Positions 13,671 to 22,194 of a stretch of DNA of 64,000 nucleotides are shown here, one piece after another. The notes beneath the pieces were generated by a model. The model had not been told where the DNA came from. It saw only the letters and a program-made list of their open reading frames with translations, and searched no databases. This DNA comes from Ectopseudomonas oleovorans. GTDB taxonomy: Bacteria; Pseudomonadota; Gammaproteobacteria; Pseudomonadales; Pseudomonadaceae. Position 1 is the stretch's first letter. Each line of letters begins with the position of its first letter. The translations under genes and the position numbers were made by a program. The DNA is taken from the NCBI RefSeq assembly GCF_003052605.1, contig NZ_QASO01000129.1, positions 43,052 to 107,051 on the forward strand, read 5' to 3'.

Positions 13671-14368
13671 GCGAACAGAGCAAAGATGCGGAGCGGGCGG
13701 CGTTTGAGGCTTGGCGGCTGGAAAAATTCTGCGCCGGCGTAGAACGACTGAAGAAATGCAGCAACGCGCCAGACGTTTACTACTACTCGGCAGAGCAGGA
13801 GGCCTGGAAGGTATGGAAAGCCCGCGCCAGCCTGCCGGTGGGCGTGCCGGAAGGCTACATGCCAATACCGACAGCCGAACAACTGGCCGATGCGCTGGAG
13901 AACGTCCGCTGCTTCCACGATATGAGCGCTGAACTGATTGCGCCTCGACTGCTGGCTAATTTGCTGGCCGCCCCAACCGTCAAGGAATCCTTGTCAGTTG
14001 CCCCCTCCCTGCCGGCTGCTGGATCGGCTGAACTGATCGCCGAGGCTGAGCGCTGCCTGTTCGTGCTGCGCGAGATTGGCAGCATGGACGCAGACGACAT
14101 TACCGGCGATGACGTTGACCTGCGTTTTGAAGATGAAGAAGGGCGCGACACGGGCTGCGACGTATCAATCGTGGACTACGCCGAGAAGTCGGCTGACGTG
14201 ATCGAGAAGATGATCGCCGCCCTTTCCGCGCAGCAGTCCGCGCATGTGAGCGTGCCAAGGGAGTTGCTGGAGCGCATCTGTTGGTCGGTAATCAGCAGCT
14301 CCGATCTGCACACACACAACGAAGCAGTGCGCGAACTCCGCGCCCTTCTCAATGGGGGTGAGGCATGA
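13667..14368 (+). CDS. Modular phage accessory protein, 233 aa
   Basis: The N-terminus (MSEQSKDAERAAFEAWRLEK, then EAWKVWKARASL) resembles the mosaic Ea22-like proteins of lambdoid accessory regions. The C-terminal half holds an acidic stretch (MDADDITGDDVDLRFEDEEG) and a helical end. The acidic block could mimic DNA, but nothing proves it. CGGAG precedes the ATG. Coupled to neighbours on both sides. Confidence 0.55.
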   Translation: MSEQSKDAERAAFEAWRLEKFCAGVERLKKCSNAPDVYYYSAEQEAWKVWKARASLPVGVPEGYMPIPTAEQLADALENVRCFHDMSAELIAPRLLANLLAAPTVKESLSVAPSLPAAGSAELIAEAERCLFVLREIGSMDADDITGDDVDLRFEDEEGRDTGCDVSIVDYAEKSADVIEKMIAALSAQQSAHVSVPRELLERICWSVISSSDLHTHNEAVRELRALLNGGEA

Positions 14369-14745
14369 AGCCAGCAGAGTTACGCGCCGAGCTGAAAAAG
14401 ATCATGCCCGGCTACAAGTGGACGGTTAAGTCCAAGGGAAGCTCTGAAACCTTCCTTGAAGCCGAAGGCATCCAGAGCAGCGGCTTCAATCGTCTATCAA
14501 CGCTGCGCGTCACCTGGCGCTGCATCAATGGCACGGCTACATATGAGGCGAAGAGCGCCGGCTATGGCACCAAGTCGCCATGGAAGCATGAGACCAAAGA
14601 ACGCACGCTGGCCAAGGCGCTGCGCAGCCTGCAAGAGCACTACCGCCGCATGGCCAACGACTACCGAAGCCTTGAGCAGGCTTTGCAGGCAGGCCGTGCG
14701 AGCAACGAGCGCCCCGCCACTGCCGCCGATGAAGGAGAGGTGTGA
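14365..14745 (+). CDS. Conserved phage protein, 126 aa
   Basis: It begins MKPAELRAELKKIMPGYKWT, with strands (LSTLRVTWRC) and a helical C-terminus (LAKALRSLQEHYRRMANDYR). Similar short proteins occur in Pseudomonas prophages; function unknown. ATGA overlap upstream, TGATG overlap downstream. Confidence 0.55.
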   Translation: MKPAELRAELKKIMPGYKWTVKSKGSSETFLEAEGIQSSGFNRLSTLRVTWRCINGTATYEAKSAGYGTKSPWKHETKERTLAKALRSLQEHYRRMANDYRSLEQALQAGRASNERPATAADEGEV

Positions 14746-14963
14746 TGCCAGCCGATAACGTCACAAGCTTCGACTACACCGACCGCCTTGGCATCCAGAA
14801 GATGCCGCCAGGCTATTTGCTGATCGGCCTGGATAGCGGCCACTTCATGTGGGAGCGGACGAGCGACGAAGAAGAGTCAGCCATCCACTGGAACAAATGG
14901 GAAGTCTGGCGCTGGGCTTGGCAAGACCACAACGATCGCGCAGCAGGAGTTCAAGATGAGTGA
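14745..14963 (+). CDS. Small phage protein, 72 aa
   Basis: MPADNVTSFDYTDRLGIQKM, then GYLLIGLDSGHFMWERTSDE, then a Trp-rich end (WNKWEVWRWAWQDH). Start chosen at the ATG at 14745 over a GTG one codon earlier because GGAGAGG is then at normal distance. Function unknown. Confidence 0.5.
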   Translation: MPADNVTSFDYTDRLGIQKMPPGYLLIGLDSGHFMWERTSDEEESAIHWNKWEVWRWAWQDHNDRAAGVQDE

Positions 14964-15279
14964 GCAAGTGAGGGCAACGACCGACCGCCTATCGCAAGCT
15001 ATAGCGATACTCGAACAAGAGCGCGCCCGGATTAGCGGGGCCAAAAAGTTCACGGGGAAAGAGTGCGAGACATGCGGGGAGAGCGTCCGATATACAGCGA
15101 CAGGCCGCTGCGTTGAGTGTGCGTTTCGTAGCACTGAAGAAAGCAGAAAAGTCGCCGAGCTTGATCGGAAACTGCGTGATGCCCTGGCATCAGAGTCACG
15201 CGCCTGGGCGCGTGTAGCTGAGCTTGAGGACAAATACGAGCCGCGCGATGACGCGGATATTGCGAGGGTGGCGCTATGA
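14956..15279 (+). CDS. Zinc-finger coiled-coil phage protein, 107 aa
   Basis: It begins MSEQVRATTDRLSQAIAILE. A four-cysteine finger (CETCGESVRYTATGRCVEC) sits at residues 38-56 between two coiled-coil stretches. Its first 18 coding bases are identical to those of the next gene, pointing to recombination at a shared start. Confidence 0.55.
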   Translation: MSEQVRATTDRLSQAIAILEQERARISGAKKFTGKECETCGESVRYTATGRCVECAFRSTEESRKVAELDRKLRDALASESRAWARVAELEDKYEPRDDADIARVAL

Positions 15280-16448
15280 GTGAGCAAGTGAGGCTAAACC
15301 ATAGCGCTGATGACGTGGATCAGATGCGTAAAGACTGGGCAGAGAGCTTCCACTTCGACGCGCCTGCTGATTTGCCAGGGTTACTCGACGACTACGACGC
15401 CCTGTACGCAGAGGCCGAGGCGCTGCGTGTCGCGCTGCTTGAGATCGCATCCGCAAACCCCGCGGAGCGCGGCATCGAGTGGGCAAAGTCATATGCAAGT
15501 GACGGCCTCAGGGGCGCGGGTAGCGAGCTGTATGCGCGCTGGCTTGATACGTTCAAAGAGGCCGAGGCGCTGCGGGCTGAGAATGGGCGGCTGCAGGCTG
15601 ACAGAGACCGGGCGAACCAGTACGCCAACCAGCAGGCACTTGAGTGCAACAAGCTGAGCACCGATCTGGAGGCGGCGCTGGGATTGCTGTTGGAGGCGGC
15701 AGAGGACATTGAGAGCTGGGGCGCATACGCCAGTGCGTACTTCCAAGAGAAGCATGACCTGGCCGGCTGCGCGATGAAGTATCGAATAGCTGGAACTGGC
15801 GATCAGGAAGACGGCGGCGCCGAGCAAGCAGCTATCGCTGCCATGCCCATCACCGCCACCCAGGCGCCGGAAGTGCAAGCAAGCGGCCCGTATGCGTCCG
15901 TGGCTGATGCACTGGCTCAGCGCTATCCGAAGCCGTCTCTGCTCAAGGACTGCAATGTCAGCTACTCGAACAGTTCGCGACCGCTGGCCGAGCAGGGAGA
16001 GCGGCAGGAGGTGTGGGCGCGACAATGCGACCTCGACGAATCCGACCCGGCCCTGTTCGTGTCGCGCGAGCGCGTGGAGGAAAGCGGCTATACGGTTCGG
16101 CTGACGACGGCCACGCATCCAGGCCCGGACGTGCGGGCGCTGGCTGCCTCTCTTTACCAAGCATGCGGAGCATACGACATGCCGGAGCGCATTCTCGACG
16201 CGCTTAGCGCGGCTGCCAATGGCGAACCGTTCACGCACATGATTGATGGCCTTCTGCCTTGCGTGCCGCCATCAGATCAAGAAGTGCGGTCGCTGGTGGA
16301 GGCGCTAGAAGAGTGCGCCGCGTCGCTCGCGTGGAACTGCTTCGGAGAGTGTCGAGCTATACACGCTGGGCCAATCATGCCAGCTGCCATGGCATTAGAT
16401 ACGGCCCGCGCCACCCTCGCCGCCCACCGCCAGGCGCAACGCCAATGA
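15276..16448 (+). CDS. Ea22-like mosaic phage protein, 390 aa
   Basis: A modular protein: MSEQVR start, repeated AEALRVALLEIA and EAEALRAENGRL coiled coils, a linker, then two further segments (PDVRALAASLYQACGAYDMP and VEALEECAASLAWNCFGECR). This patchwork is usual for accessory genes that swap modules between lambdoid phages. No enzyme motif seen. ATGA overlaps both ends. Confidence 0.5.
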   Translation: MSEQVRLNHSADDVDQMRKDWAESFHFDAPADLPGLLDDYDALYAEAEALRVALLEIASANPAERGIEWAKSYASDGLRGAGSELYARWLDTFKEAEALRAENGRLQADRDRANQYANQQALECNKLSTDLEAALGLLLEAAEDIESWGAYASAYFQEKHDLAGCAMKYRIAGTGDQEDGGAEQAAIAAMPITATQAPEVQASGPYASVADALAQRYPKPSLLKDCNVSYSNSSRPLAEQGERQEVWARQCDLDESDPALFVSRERVEESGYTVRLTTATHPGPDVRALAASLYQACGAYDMPERILDALSAAANGEPFTHMIDGLLPCVPPSDQEVRSLVEALEECAASLAWNCFGECRAIHAGPIMPAAMALDTARATLAAHRQAQRQ

Positions 16449-16675
16449 CCGCGCCCGAGGAAATCCACAACGTCAGTCAAAGCCAGTTCAGCGTCTCGCG
16501 CCACTTCGGCGGCTGCACCTACATGGGGCAGTCGTACATCTACGACGCCGGCCAGGACAGACTGATCCGCCGCGACGTGTACCTGGCCAGGCTGAAAGAA
16601 GGCAAGGCCGAAGCAAACGCCCTGCGCAATGCAGAGCGCACGCGCTGGACGGAAGCGCAGAAGCACCTGTTCTAA
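16445..16675 (+). CDS. Small phage protein, 76 aa
   Basis: MTAPEEIHNVSQSQFSVSRH, then FGGCTYMGQSYIYDAGQDRL and a basic helical end. ATGA overlap with the preceding gene supports it. Function unknown. Confidence 0.5.
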   Translation: MTAPEEIHNVSQSQFSVSRHFGGCTYMGQSYIYDAGQDRLIRRDVYLARLKEGKAEANALRNAERTRWTEAQKHLF

Positions 16676-16727
16676 CAACCCCATCCCCTTTTCTATCTGC
16701 CCACAACGTAGGGCGGGAGGATTTGTT

Positions 16728-17087
16728 GTGTCTGAATACATCGTGATCAGCCTTAAACACACCAGCCGCCGGCATAAAGCAATCACGCTCTGGCGGCCTG
16801 ATGACAAGGGCTACTGCTGGACAATGGATCGTGCTGGCATCTATCAGGAAGCGCGAGTTCTTGAGCGTCTCGGTTACTACAACAGCGGATGCTCAAACAT
16901 CGCAGTGCCTTTGGAGATGGCCAAAACGCTGGCGAAAGAAGTCGAGTACGACACCAAAGAGCACGGCCTTTGCCTGCCCAATAACGCGGCAACATGGAAG
17001 CGCCTGCTGGCCGCAGTCATTCGCCCGACGCAGTACCAGGCTCAGCCTGAATACAGGGGCGCGCCGCGATACAAGGAGGCCGCATGA
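16728..17087 (+). CDS. Conserved phage protein, 119 aa, GTG start
   Basis: The GTG at 16728 follows GGGAGG by seven bases, deciding the start. It reads MSEYIVISLKHTSRRHKAIT, WRPDDKGYCWTMDRAGIYQE, HGLCLPNNAATWKRLLAAVI. I recall related proteins in P. aeruginosa prophages, with no function known. It ends four bases into a 20-codon frame at 17084-17146 that may be an excisionase-leader remnant. Confidence 0.55.
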   Translation: MSEYIVISLKHTSRRHKAITLWRPDDKGYCWTMDRAGIYQEARVLERLGYYNSGCSNIAVPLEMAKTLAKEVEYDTKEHGLCLPNNAATWKRLLAAVIRPTQYQAQPEYRGAPRYKEAA

Positions 17088-17124
17088 AACTGATCACGCT
17101 TGAGAAGTGGGCGGAGGTGATGCC

Positions 17125-17403
17125 ATGGTTCGCTACAAGACCATAGAGCAGTTCGCCCGCGAGTCGGGCTATACACCAGATGCAATCAGAACCAAAATCC
17201 GTGACGGGATTTGGCCAAAGCACCAGGTGTGGAAGAAGGCCCCTGACGGACGGGTTTTAATTGACGTAGAGGGTTATTACACATGGGTAGAGATGGGCGA
17301 GGCGTCCGGGCGGCTTCTGAAAGTAGTATCGAAATCACCTTCCAGTACCAAGGCCAGCGCTGCCGCGAGCGCCTCAATCTCAAGCCCACCGCCGCTAACC
17401 TGA
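17125..17403 (+). CDS. xis: Excisionase
   Basis: MVRYKTIEQFARESGYTPDA, then IRTKIRDGIWPKHQVWKKAP and RVLIDVEGYYTWV, is the winged-helix excisionase pattern found next to integrases in Pseudomonas prophages. It binds and bends attachment-site DNA to favour excision. GGAGG lies seven bases upstream. The 3' 40 codons overlap the integrase and are low-complexity Ser/Ala, so the functional part is the first 55 residues. Confidence 0.75.
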   Translation: MVRYKTIEQFARESGYTPDAIRTKIRDGIWPKHQVWKKAPDGRVLIDVEGYYTWVEMGEASGRLLKVVSKSPSSTKASAAASASISSPPPLT

Positions 17404-18503
17404 GGCGCGCCGAGCAGCACAAGGCGGCCATCGAGCTTGCAATCGAGCAGGGCACCTTCGACTACAGCGTCACCTTCCCCGAGTCAAAGCGCGCGGCCAA
17501 GTTCGCCAAGCCTGTCGATCGACAGAACCTTGGCGAATACTTGGCGGAGTGGATCGATGGCCGGAAATCGCAGCTCAAGGCAAGCACAGCGGCACATTAC
17601 GAGCGCCTTATAACTGCGCAACTGGTGCCCATGTTCGGCCACCTTCGCCTGAGCGAACTATCGAAGCGCCACGTGCGCGAGAAGCTGTCAGCGCTCTCAG
17701 TGTCGAATAAAACGCTGGCCAACCTGCAGAGCTGCCTGCGCTCTGCCCTGGCGGACGCCGTAGAGGACGAGTTCCTGGAAGCCAACCCCATGGCCGGCTG
17801 GAACTATCGGAACAAGGAAGTGCTGAAAGAGGACGACGACGTTGATCCGTTCAGCATGGCTGAACAGGCCGCCATTCTGGCGGCTGCGCCTAAGGATTGC
17901 AGACCGCAAATCCAGTTCGCCCTGTGGACTGGCCTACGGCCGAGCGAGCTGATTGCGCTGGAGTGGGGAGACATCGACTGGATCGGCAATGAGATCCGCA
18001 TCGTGCGGGCGAAGACCAGGGCGGCGACTGAGCCGGAATCGCCGAAGACAACCAGCGGCAGGCGCTCCGTGAAACTCCTAGCGCCAGCGCGAGATGCCTT
18101 GCTGCAACAGAAGGCAGCCACGTTTCTGGCCGGTGGCCGCATCTTCACGAACCCGGTAAGCGGCGCGCCGTGGGATCACTCGGAGCAGATCAGGAAACTG
18201 CTCTGGGCGCCCGTGATGAAGAAGTCAGGCGTTCGATATCGCCGGCCGTACCAGACCAGGCACACCTACGCCTCGATGATGCTCTCTGCCGGCGAGCATC
18301 CCATGTGGGTCGCCAAGCAGATGGGGCACAAGGACTGGACAATGATCGCTCGCGTCTACGGGCGCTGGATGCCTTCGGCCGATCTGGAGGCCGGGCAGAA
18401 GGCTGTTCAGCTGTTCGCCGGCAATGACAGCACAATGACAACAATGGGCGTAGACCCCGCGCTGTTAGCTGGTGCGCGCAAGGATACTAGACTGGCACCT
18501 TAA
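17283..18503 (+). CDS. int: Prophage integrase (tyrosine recombinase with DUF3596 arm domain)
   Basis: 406 aa. Arm-binding domain (MGRDGRGVRAASESSIEITF, YQGQRCRERLNLKPT) at residues 1-70, core-binding at 80-190, catalytic after 200. Catalytic residues: Arg in TGLRPSEL, Lys in VRAKTRAA, TRHTYAS, MGHKD and the nucleophile in RVYGRW. The first His of the HxxR box is Tyr (PYQTRH), which is usual in this subfamily. It marks the right prophage end; the attachment site should lie at about 18504-18560. No tRNA is visible there. Confidence 0.9.
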   Translation: MGRDGRGVRAASESSIEITFQYQGQRCRERLNLKPTAANLRRAEQHKAAIELAIEQGTFDYSVTFPESKRAAKFAKPVDRQNLGEYLAEWIDGRKSQLKASTAAHYERLITAQLVPMFGHLRLSELSKRHVREKLSALSVSNKTLANLQSCLRSALADAVEDEFLEANPMAGWNYRNKEVLKEDDDVDPFSMAEQAAILAAAPKDCRPQIQFALWTGLRPSELIALEWGDIDWIGNEIRIVRAKTRAATEPESPKTTSGRRSVKLLAPARDALLQQKAATFLAGGRIFTNPVSGAPWDHSEQIRKLLWAPVMKKSGVRYRRPYQTRHTYASMMLSAGEHPMWVAKQMGHKDWTMIARVYGRWMPSADLEAGQKAVQLFAGNDSTMTTMGVDPALLAGARKDTRLAP

Positions 18504-18564
18504 GTCAGTGGCCCACGGAGACAGCAGGTCTAGACTCGTAGGTGACAATAACAGGAGGTGCGCC

Positions 18565-18882
18565 ATGACCGCCCAGACCACCGAACGCTACCAGAGCTTC
18601 GCCGAGTTCTACCCCTATTACCTGCAGGAACACAGTAACCCCGTGTGCCGCCGACTGCACTATGCCGGCAGCCTGCTGGTGCTGGCGATCCTCGCCTACG
18701 CCCTGTTCAGCCAACAATGGCTGTGGCTGCTGGCCATGCCGCTGGCCGGTTATGGCTTCGCCTGGGTCGGCCACTTCGTCTTCGAAAAGAACCGCCCGGC
18801 CACCTTCGACTATCCGCTGTACAGCCTGATGGGCGATTGGGTGATGCTCAAGGATGCCTTTACCGGCCGTATCCGTTTCTAA
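18565..18882 (+). CDS. DUF962/Mpo1-like membrane protein
   Basis: 105 aa with a perfect AGGAGG before the ATG. YQSFAEFYPYYLQEHSNPVC, RLHYAGSLL and HFVFEKNRPATF are hallmarks of the Mpo1/DUF962 family, whose yeast member is an iron-dependent dioxygenase of alpha-hydroxy fatty acids. Conserved His residues (QEHSN, RRLHY, VGHF, EKNRP) are present, with two membrane spans. First host gene after the prophage, 61 bases past the integrase. Confidence 0.85.
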   Translation: MTAQTTERYQSFAEFYPYYLQEHSNPVCRRLHYAGSLLVLAILAYALFSQQWLWLLAMPLAGYGFAWVGHFVFEKNRPATFDYPLYSLMGDWVMLKDAFTGRIRF

Positions 18883-18903
18883 GAACCTGGCTGCTCACAC
18901 TAG

Positions 18904-19166
18904 GGTCTGTTGCCGTTTCGACGCGAGCCGCGTTGCTGCGCCAAATTGCGCCACGCGAGGCGCGGGATGCAGGTAATGGTCGTTCCCTTGCCAAATCCCG
19001 CAACGACGCATAGCGCAATTTGCCGCGCAACCCGAAGGGACGGGCCAGTTTTTGCGTGGTACGTTGTTACTCGACGGCTCATTTGGGCGACCAAACTTCG
19101 CCTCTCGCGCCTAGCCCCACGCAAAAACTGGCTCCGTCGCGGCCGTGCGCGAAACGGCAACAGAGC
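18904..19166. mobile_element. 263-bp MITE with IS5-type ends and CTAG target duplication
   Basis: The left end GGTCTGTTGCCGTTTCG and the inverted right end match at 16 of 17 bases. Direct CTAG repeats flank it (18900-18903, 19167-19170). Inside, CCAGTTTTTGCGTGG (19045) is perfectly inverted at 19117-19131. It encodes no transposase. The ends match 17 of 20 bases of the IS5-type remnant end at 35169-35188, which is also flanked by CTAG. Confidence 0.8.
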
Positions 19167-19496
19167 CTAGGCAGCTACAACCACCCGGACATTGCCACAG
19201 CCATCCTCAAGCCTTTCGTCAGTGCCGAGAATCACTGGATGGTCGAGAAGCATGGCATTTTCCAGGGCTATTACTTCTTCCACCACCTGGGCATGGATCG
19301 CCACCTGCGCGAGCAATTCAAGGATCACCCGCAATACCAGGCGACCATCGAGTTCTGCGCCAAATACGATGCGGCCGCCTTCGACCCGGACTATGAAAGC
19401 CTGCCATTGAGCTTCTTCGAGCCCATGCTGCAGCGCGTATTCGCCCGACCGAAGAACTCCATCTATCTGGCTGCAATGGACAATACCAGCGCCTGA
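19167..19496 (+). pseudogene. HD-domain phosphohydrolase, C-terminal fragment
   Basis: The frame begins at the MITE edge and reads SLGSYNHPDIATAILKPFVS, HGIFQGYYFFHHLGMDRH, DPDYESLPLSFFEPMLQRVF. This is the C-terminal half of a roughly 190-residue HD-domain protein family. The N-terminal half with the HD motif is absent; upstream is the MITE, then DUF962. A deletion accompanied or followed the insertion. Not expected to be functional. Confidence 0.75.
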
Positions 19497-19654
19497 CCGC
19501 TGGCCACTGTTGCGCCACCGCTCGGCGGCCATGCTTGGCTGGCCTCCACCCCCTTGGTTATGATCCCCGCCCAGCGAGCCTCAGGCTCAGGTCTTGCAGA
19601 CCAGCCAGGCGTCCAGCAGAGACGCCAGAAATCCAGCAGGGACAGTTCCAGCAG

Positions 19655-21043
19655 ATGAAGCCAGCAACCATCAGCCGTGCCAACGGGCTACCGACGCCGC
19701 CGTTGCGCGAATACTATTCGCGCGTACTGGCCTATATCGCCACGGCCGCCAGCATCGCCGCCGGCACCTATGTCGGGCACTTCGCCTACGACATTCTGTG
19801 GATGGTGCCCTACGCCCTGCTCTACCCTCATCTGGCGCACAATCTCAGCCGCCGTTTCAAGCGCGACTATCCGCAGCAGACCGACCTCGCCCTGCTGTTC
19901 TTCGATGCCCTGCACGCCGGCGCGGCCTGCGTGCTGCTCGGCTTCTCTGCCGTGCCCAGCCTGATGTTCCTGCTGATTCTCTGTTTCAGTGCCCTGGTCG
20001 TCGGCGGCATGCGCTATCTCGGCCTGGGCCTGCTGGTGGCCGCCAGCGGCATGGCGCTGTGCGCCGCGCTGGTTGGGATTCATCCCAATACCGACACGCC
20101 GACGCTGGTGGCGCTGGTCAGCATCCTCTTCGCCACCCTGTACATCTGCATCACTGCCTACTTCGTCAACCAGCAGGGCCTGCGCCTGGCTCAGGTACGC
20201 AGCGAGATCAAGCGTGAACAGGAAAAGGCCGCGCGCCTGGCGCGCAACCTGGCCAAGTACCTGTCACCACAGGTCTGGGAATCGATCTTCACCGGCAAGA
20301 AGAGCGTGCGCCTGGAGACTCAGCGCAAGAAGCTCACGGTGTTCTTCTCCGATATCAAGGGGTTTACCGAGCTGTCGGAAGAGCTGGAAGCCGAAGCGCT
20401 GACCGACCTGCTCAACACCTACCTCAATGAAATGTCGAAGATCACCCTGAAATACGGCGGCACCATCGACAAGTTCATCGGTGACTGCGTCATGGTGTTT
20501 TTCGGCGACCCGAGTAGCAACGGCGCCAAGAAGGATGCGGTCGCGGCGGTTTCCATGGCCATCGCCATGCGCAAACACATGAAGGTGCTACGCCAGCAGT
20601 GGCGCGCCCAGGGCATCACCAAGCCACTGGAAATTCGCATGGGCCTCAATACTGGCTACTGCACGGTGGGCAACTTCGGCGCCGACACGCGTATGGACTA
20701 CACCATCATCGGCCGCGACGTGAACCTTGCCAGCCGCCTGGAAAGCGCCGCCGAATCCGGCGAAATCCTGATCTCCCACGAGACTTATTCGCTGGTCAAG
20801 GACGTGATCATGTGCCGCGACAAGGGCCAGATCGCCGTCAAGGGTTTCACCCGCCCGGTGCAGATCTACCAGGTGGTGGACTTCCGCCGCGACCTGGGCG
20901 CCACCTCCAGCTACGTCGAGCACGAACTGCCGGGCTTCTCCATGTACCTGGACACCAATGGCATTCAGAACTTCGACAAGGAACGGGTGATCCAGGCGCT
21001 CAACCAGGCGGCCGAAAAGCTGCGCGACAAGGTCATTCTGTAA
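19655..21043 (+). CDS. cyaB: Class III adenylate cyclase CyaB
   Basis: 462 aa, the P. aeruginosa CyaB length. Six hydrophobic segments (about residues 25-180) form a MASE2 sensor domain, then a linker helix (SEIKREQEKAARLARNLAKY). The cyclase domain shows VFFSDIKGFTELSEEL and DKFIGDCVMVFFGDP with both metal aspartates, plus RMDYTIIGRDVNLASRLE. It makes cAMP at the inner membrane, which feeds Vfr and virulence control in P. aeruginosa. The ribosome site is weak (GGGACAG). Confidence 0.9.
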   Translation: MKPATISRANGLPTPPLREYYSRVLAYIATAASIAAGTYVGHFAYDILWMVPYALLYPHLAHNLSRRFKRDYPQQTDLALLFFDALHAGAACVLLGFSAVPSLMFLLILCFSALVVGGMRYLGLGLLVAASGMALCAALVGIHPNTDTPTLVALVSILFATLYICITAYFVNQQGLRLAQVRSEIKREQEKAARLARNLAKYLSPQVWESIFTGKKSVRLETQRKKLTVFFSDIKGFTELSEELEAEALTDLLNTYLNEMSKITLKYGGTIDKFIGDCVMVFFGDPSSNGAKKDAVAAVSMAIAMRKHMKVLRQQWRAQGITKPLEIRMGLNTGYCTVGNFGADTRMDYTIIGRDVNLASRLESAAESGEILISHETYSLVKDVIMCRDKGQIAVKGFTRPVQIYQVVDFRRDLGATSSYVEHELPGFSMYLDTNGIQNFDKERVIQALNQAAEKLRDKVIL

Positions 21044-21165
21044 GATCGGAACGCCGGCCGCTCGTAGCGCAGCGAACAGTCCGCCGTTCTTTGGCGCAGT
21101 ACAAATCCAACGGCGCACTGCTTCCAAGCGGCCGGTGTCCCGGTACGCCCTACCGGCAATACGCC

Positions 21166-22194
21166 CTACGCCTCCAGTGCCTCGGTCAACACTGGCTCGC
21201 CATCGATCAGCGGCTGCAATGCCAGAAACTCCAGCGCCGACGCGCGCCAGGACTGCGCTGCCGCCAATTCCGCGCAACGCTTACGATCCAGCTCCAGCGC
21301 GCCCAGGCAGGCGGCATGCAGATCCTCGGCCATCACTCCACTGACGCCCTGCTGCAGCACATCCAGCGGCCCGGCCACGGGAAACGCAGCCACGGGTGTA
21401 CCGCAAGCCAAGGCCTCCAGCATCACCAGGCCATAGGTATCGGTACGCGAAGGAAAGACCAGCACCGAGGCATCCTGATAAGCCTCGGCCAACGCCTGGC
21501 CATGGCGGTAGCCGAGAAAGCGCACCAGCGGATACTGTTGTTGCAACGTCTCACGCTGTGGACCGTCACCAACCACACGTTTCTCCCCCGTCAGGTCCAG
21601 ATCGAGAAAGGCCTGCAGGTTCTTTTCCGGAGCGATGCGTCCGACGTAGAGAAACACCGGTTGCACAGGTCGTGGACGCGTCTCGTCCGGCCGAAACAGC
21701 CGGGTATCCACCCCTTTGCACCACAGTTGCAGCCGTTGCAGAGCCCAGTTGGCGAACTCCTGGCGCAGCCGCTCGGTGGTCACCAGCACGGCGTGACTGG
21801 GGCGATGGAAAGCGCGTAGAAAGGCATAGCCCCAACGCGGCGCAATCCAAGGCCAGCGGGCGCTGACGTACTCCGGAAAACGCGTATGGATCGCCGTGGA
21901 AAACGCCAGCCCACGCTTGACCAGCCAACGCCGCGCTGCCCAACCCAGCGGCCCCTCGGTAGCGAGGTGCACGCAGTCAGGACGAAAGTTGCGAATCGCC
22001 GCACCGACGCGCCACAGATCCCACACCAGCGGAATCTCAGGGTAGGTCGGACAAGGCACGGCGCGGAAATCGGCGGGCGATAGCAGCTTGACCTGATGCC
22101 CCAGCCCACGCAGTTCGCCGACCAGCGCGGCCAGGCTGGTGACCACACCATTGACCTGAGGCGCCCAGGCGTCGGAGACGATCAGTATCCTCAT
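21166..22194 (-). CDS. agt: GT4 glycosyltransferase, Agt-type diacylglycerol glycosyltransferase
   Basis: 342 aa from an ATG at 22194 that overlaps the plcP stop by four bases. N-terminal MRILIVSDAWAPQVNGVVTS and the C-terminal YVGRIAPEKNL, FPSRTDTYGLVMLEALACG motifs define GT4. Together with PlcP it corresponds to the P. aeruginosa pair beside cyaB reported to make glycolipids from diacylglycerol under phosphate limitation. The sugar donor cannot be read from sequence. Co-transcribed with plcP, so probably PhoB-controlled. Confidence 0.8.
   Translation of the reverse strand: MRILIVSDAWAPQVNGVVTSLAALVGELRGLGHQVKLLSPADFRAVPCPTYPEIPLVWDLWRVGAAIRNFRPDCVHLATEGPLGWAARRWLVKRGLAFSTAIHTRFPEYVSARWPWIAPRWGYAFLRAFHRPSHAVLVTTERLRQEFANWALQRLQLWCKGVDTRLFRPDETRPRPVQPVFLYVGRIAPEKNLQAFLDLDLTGEKRVVGDGPQRETLQQQYPLVRFLGYRHGQALAEAYQDASVLVFPSRTDTYGLVMLEALACGTPVAAFPVAGPLDVLQQGVSGVMAEDLHAACLGALELDRKRCAELAAAQSWRASALEFLALQPLIDGEPVLTEALEA

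Noticed and set aside
17084..17146. 20-codon frame starting MKLITLEKWAE before xis
   Set aside because: Resembles the start of another excisionase type but stops after 20 codons; noted as a possible remnant, not called.
18504..18564. tRNA gene as integration target
   Set aside because: No cloverleaf or tRNA 3' end can be seen; the att core cannot be defined without the left prophage end.
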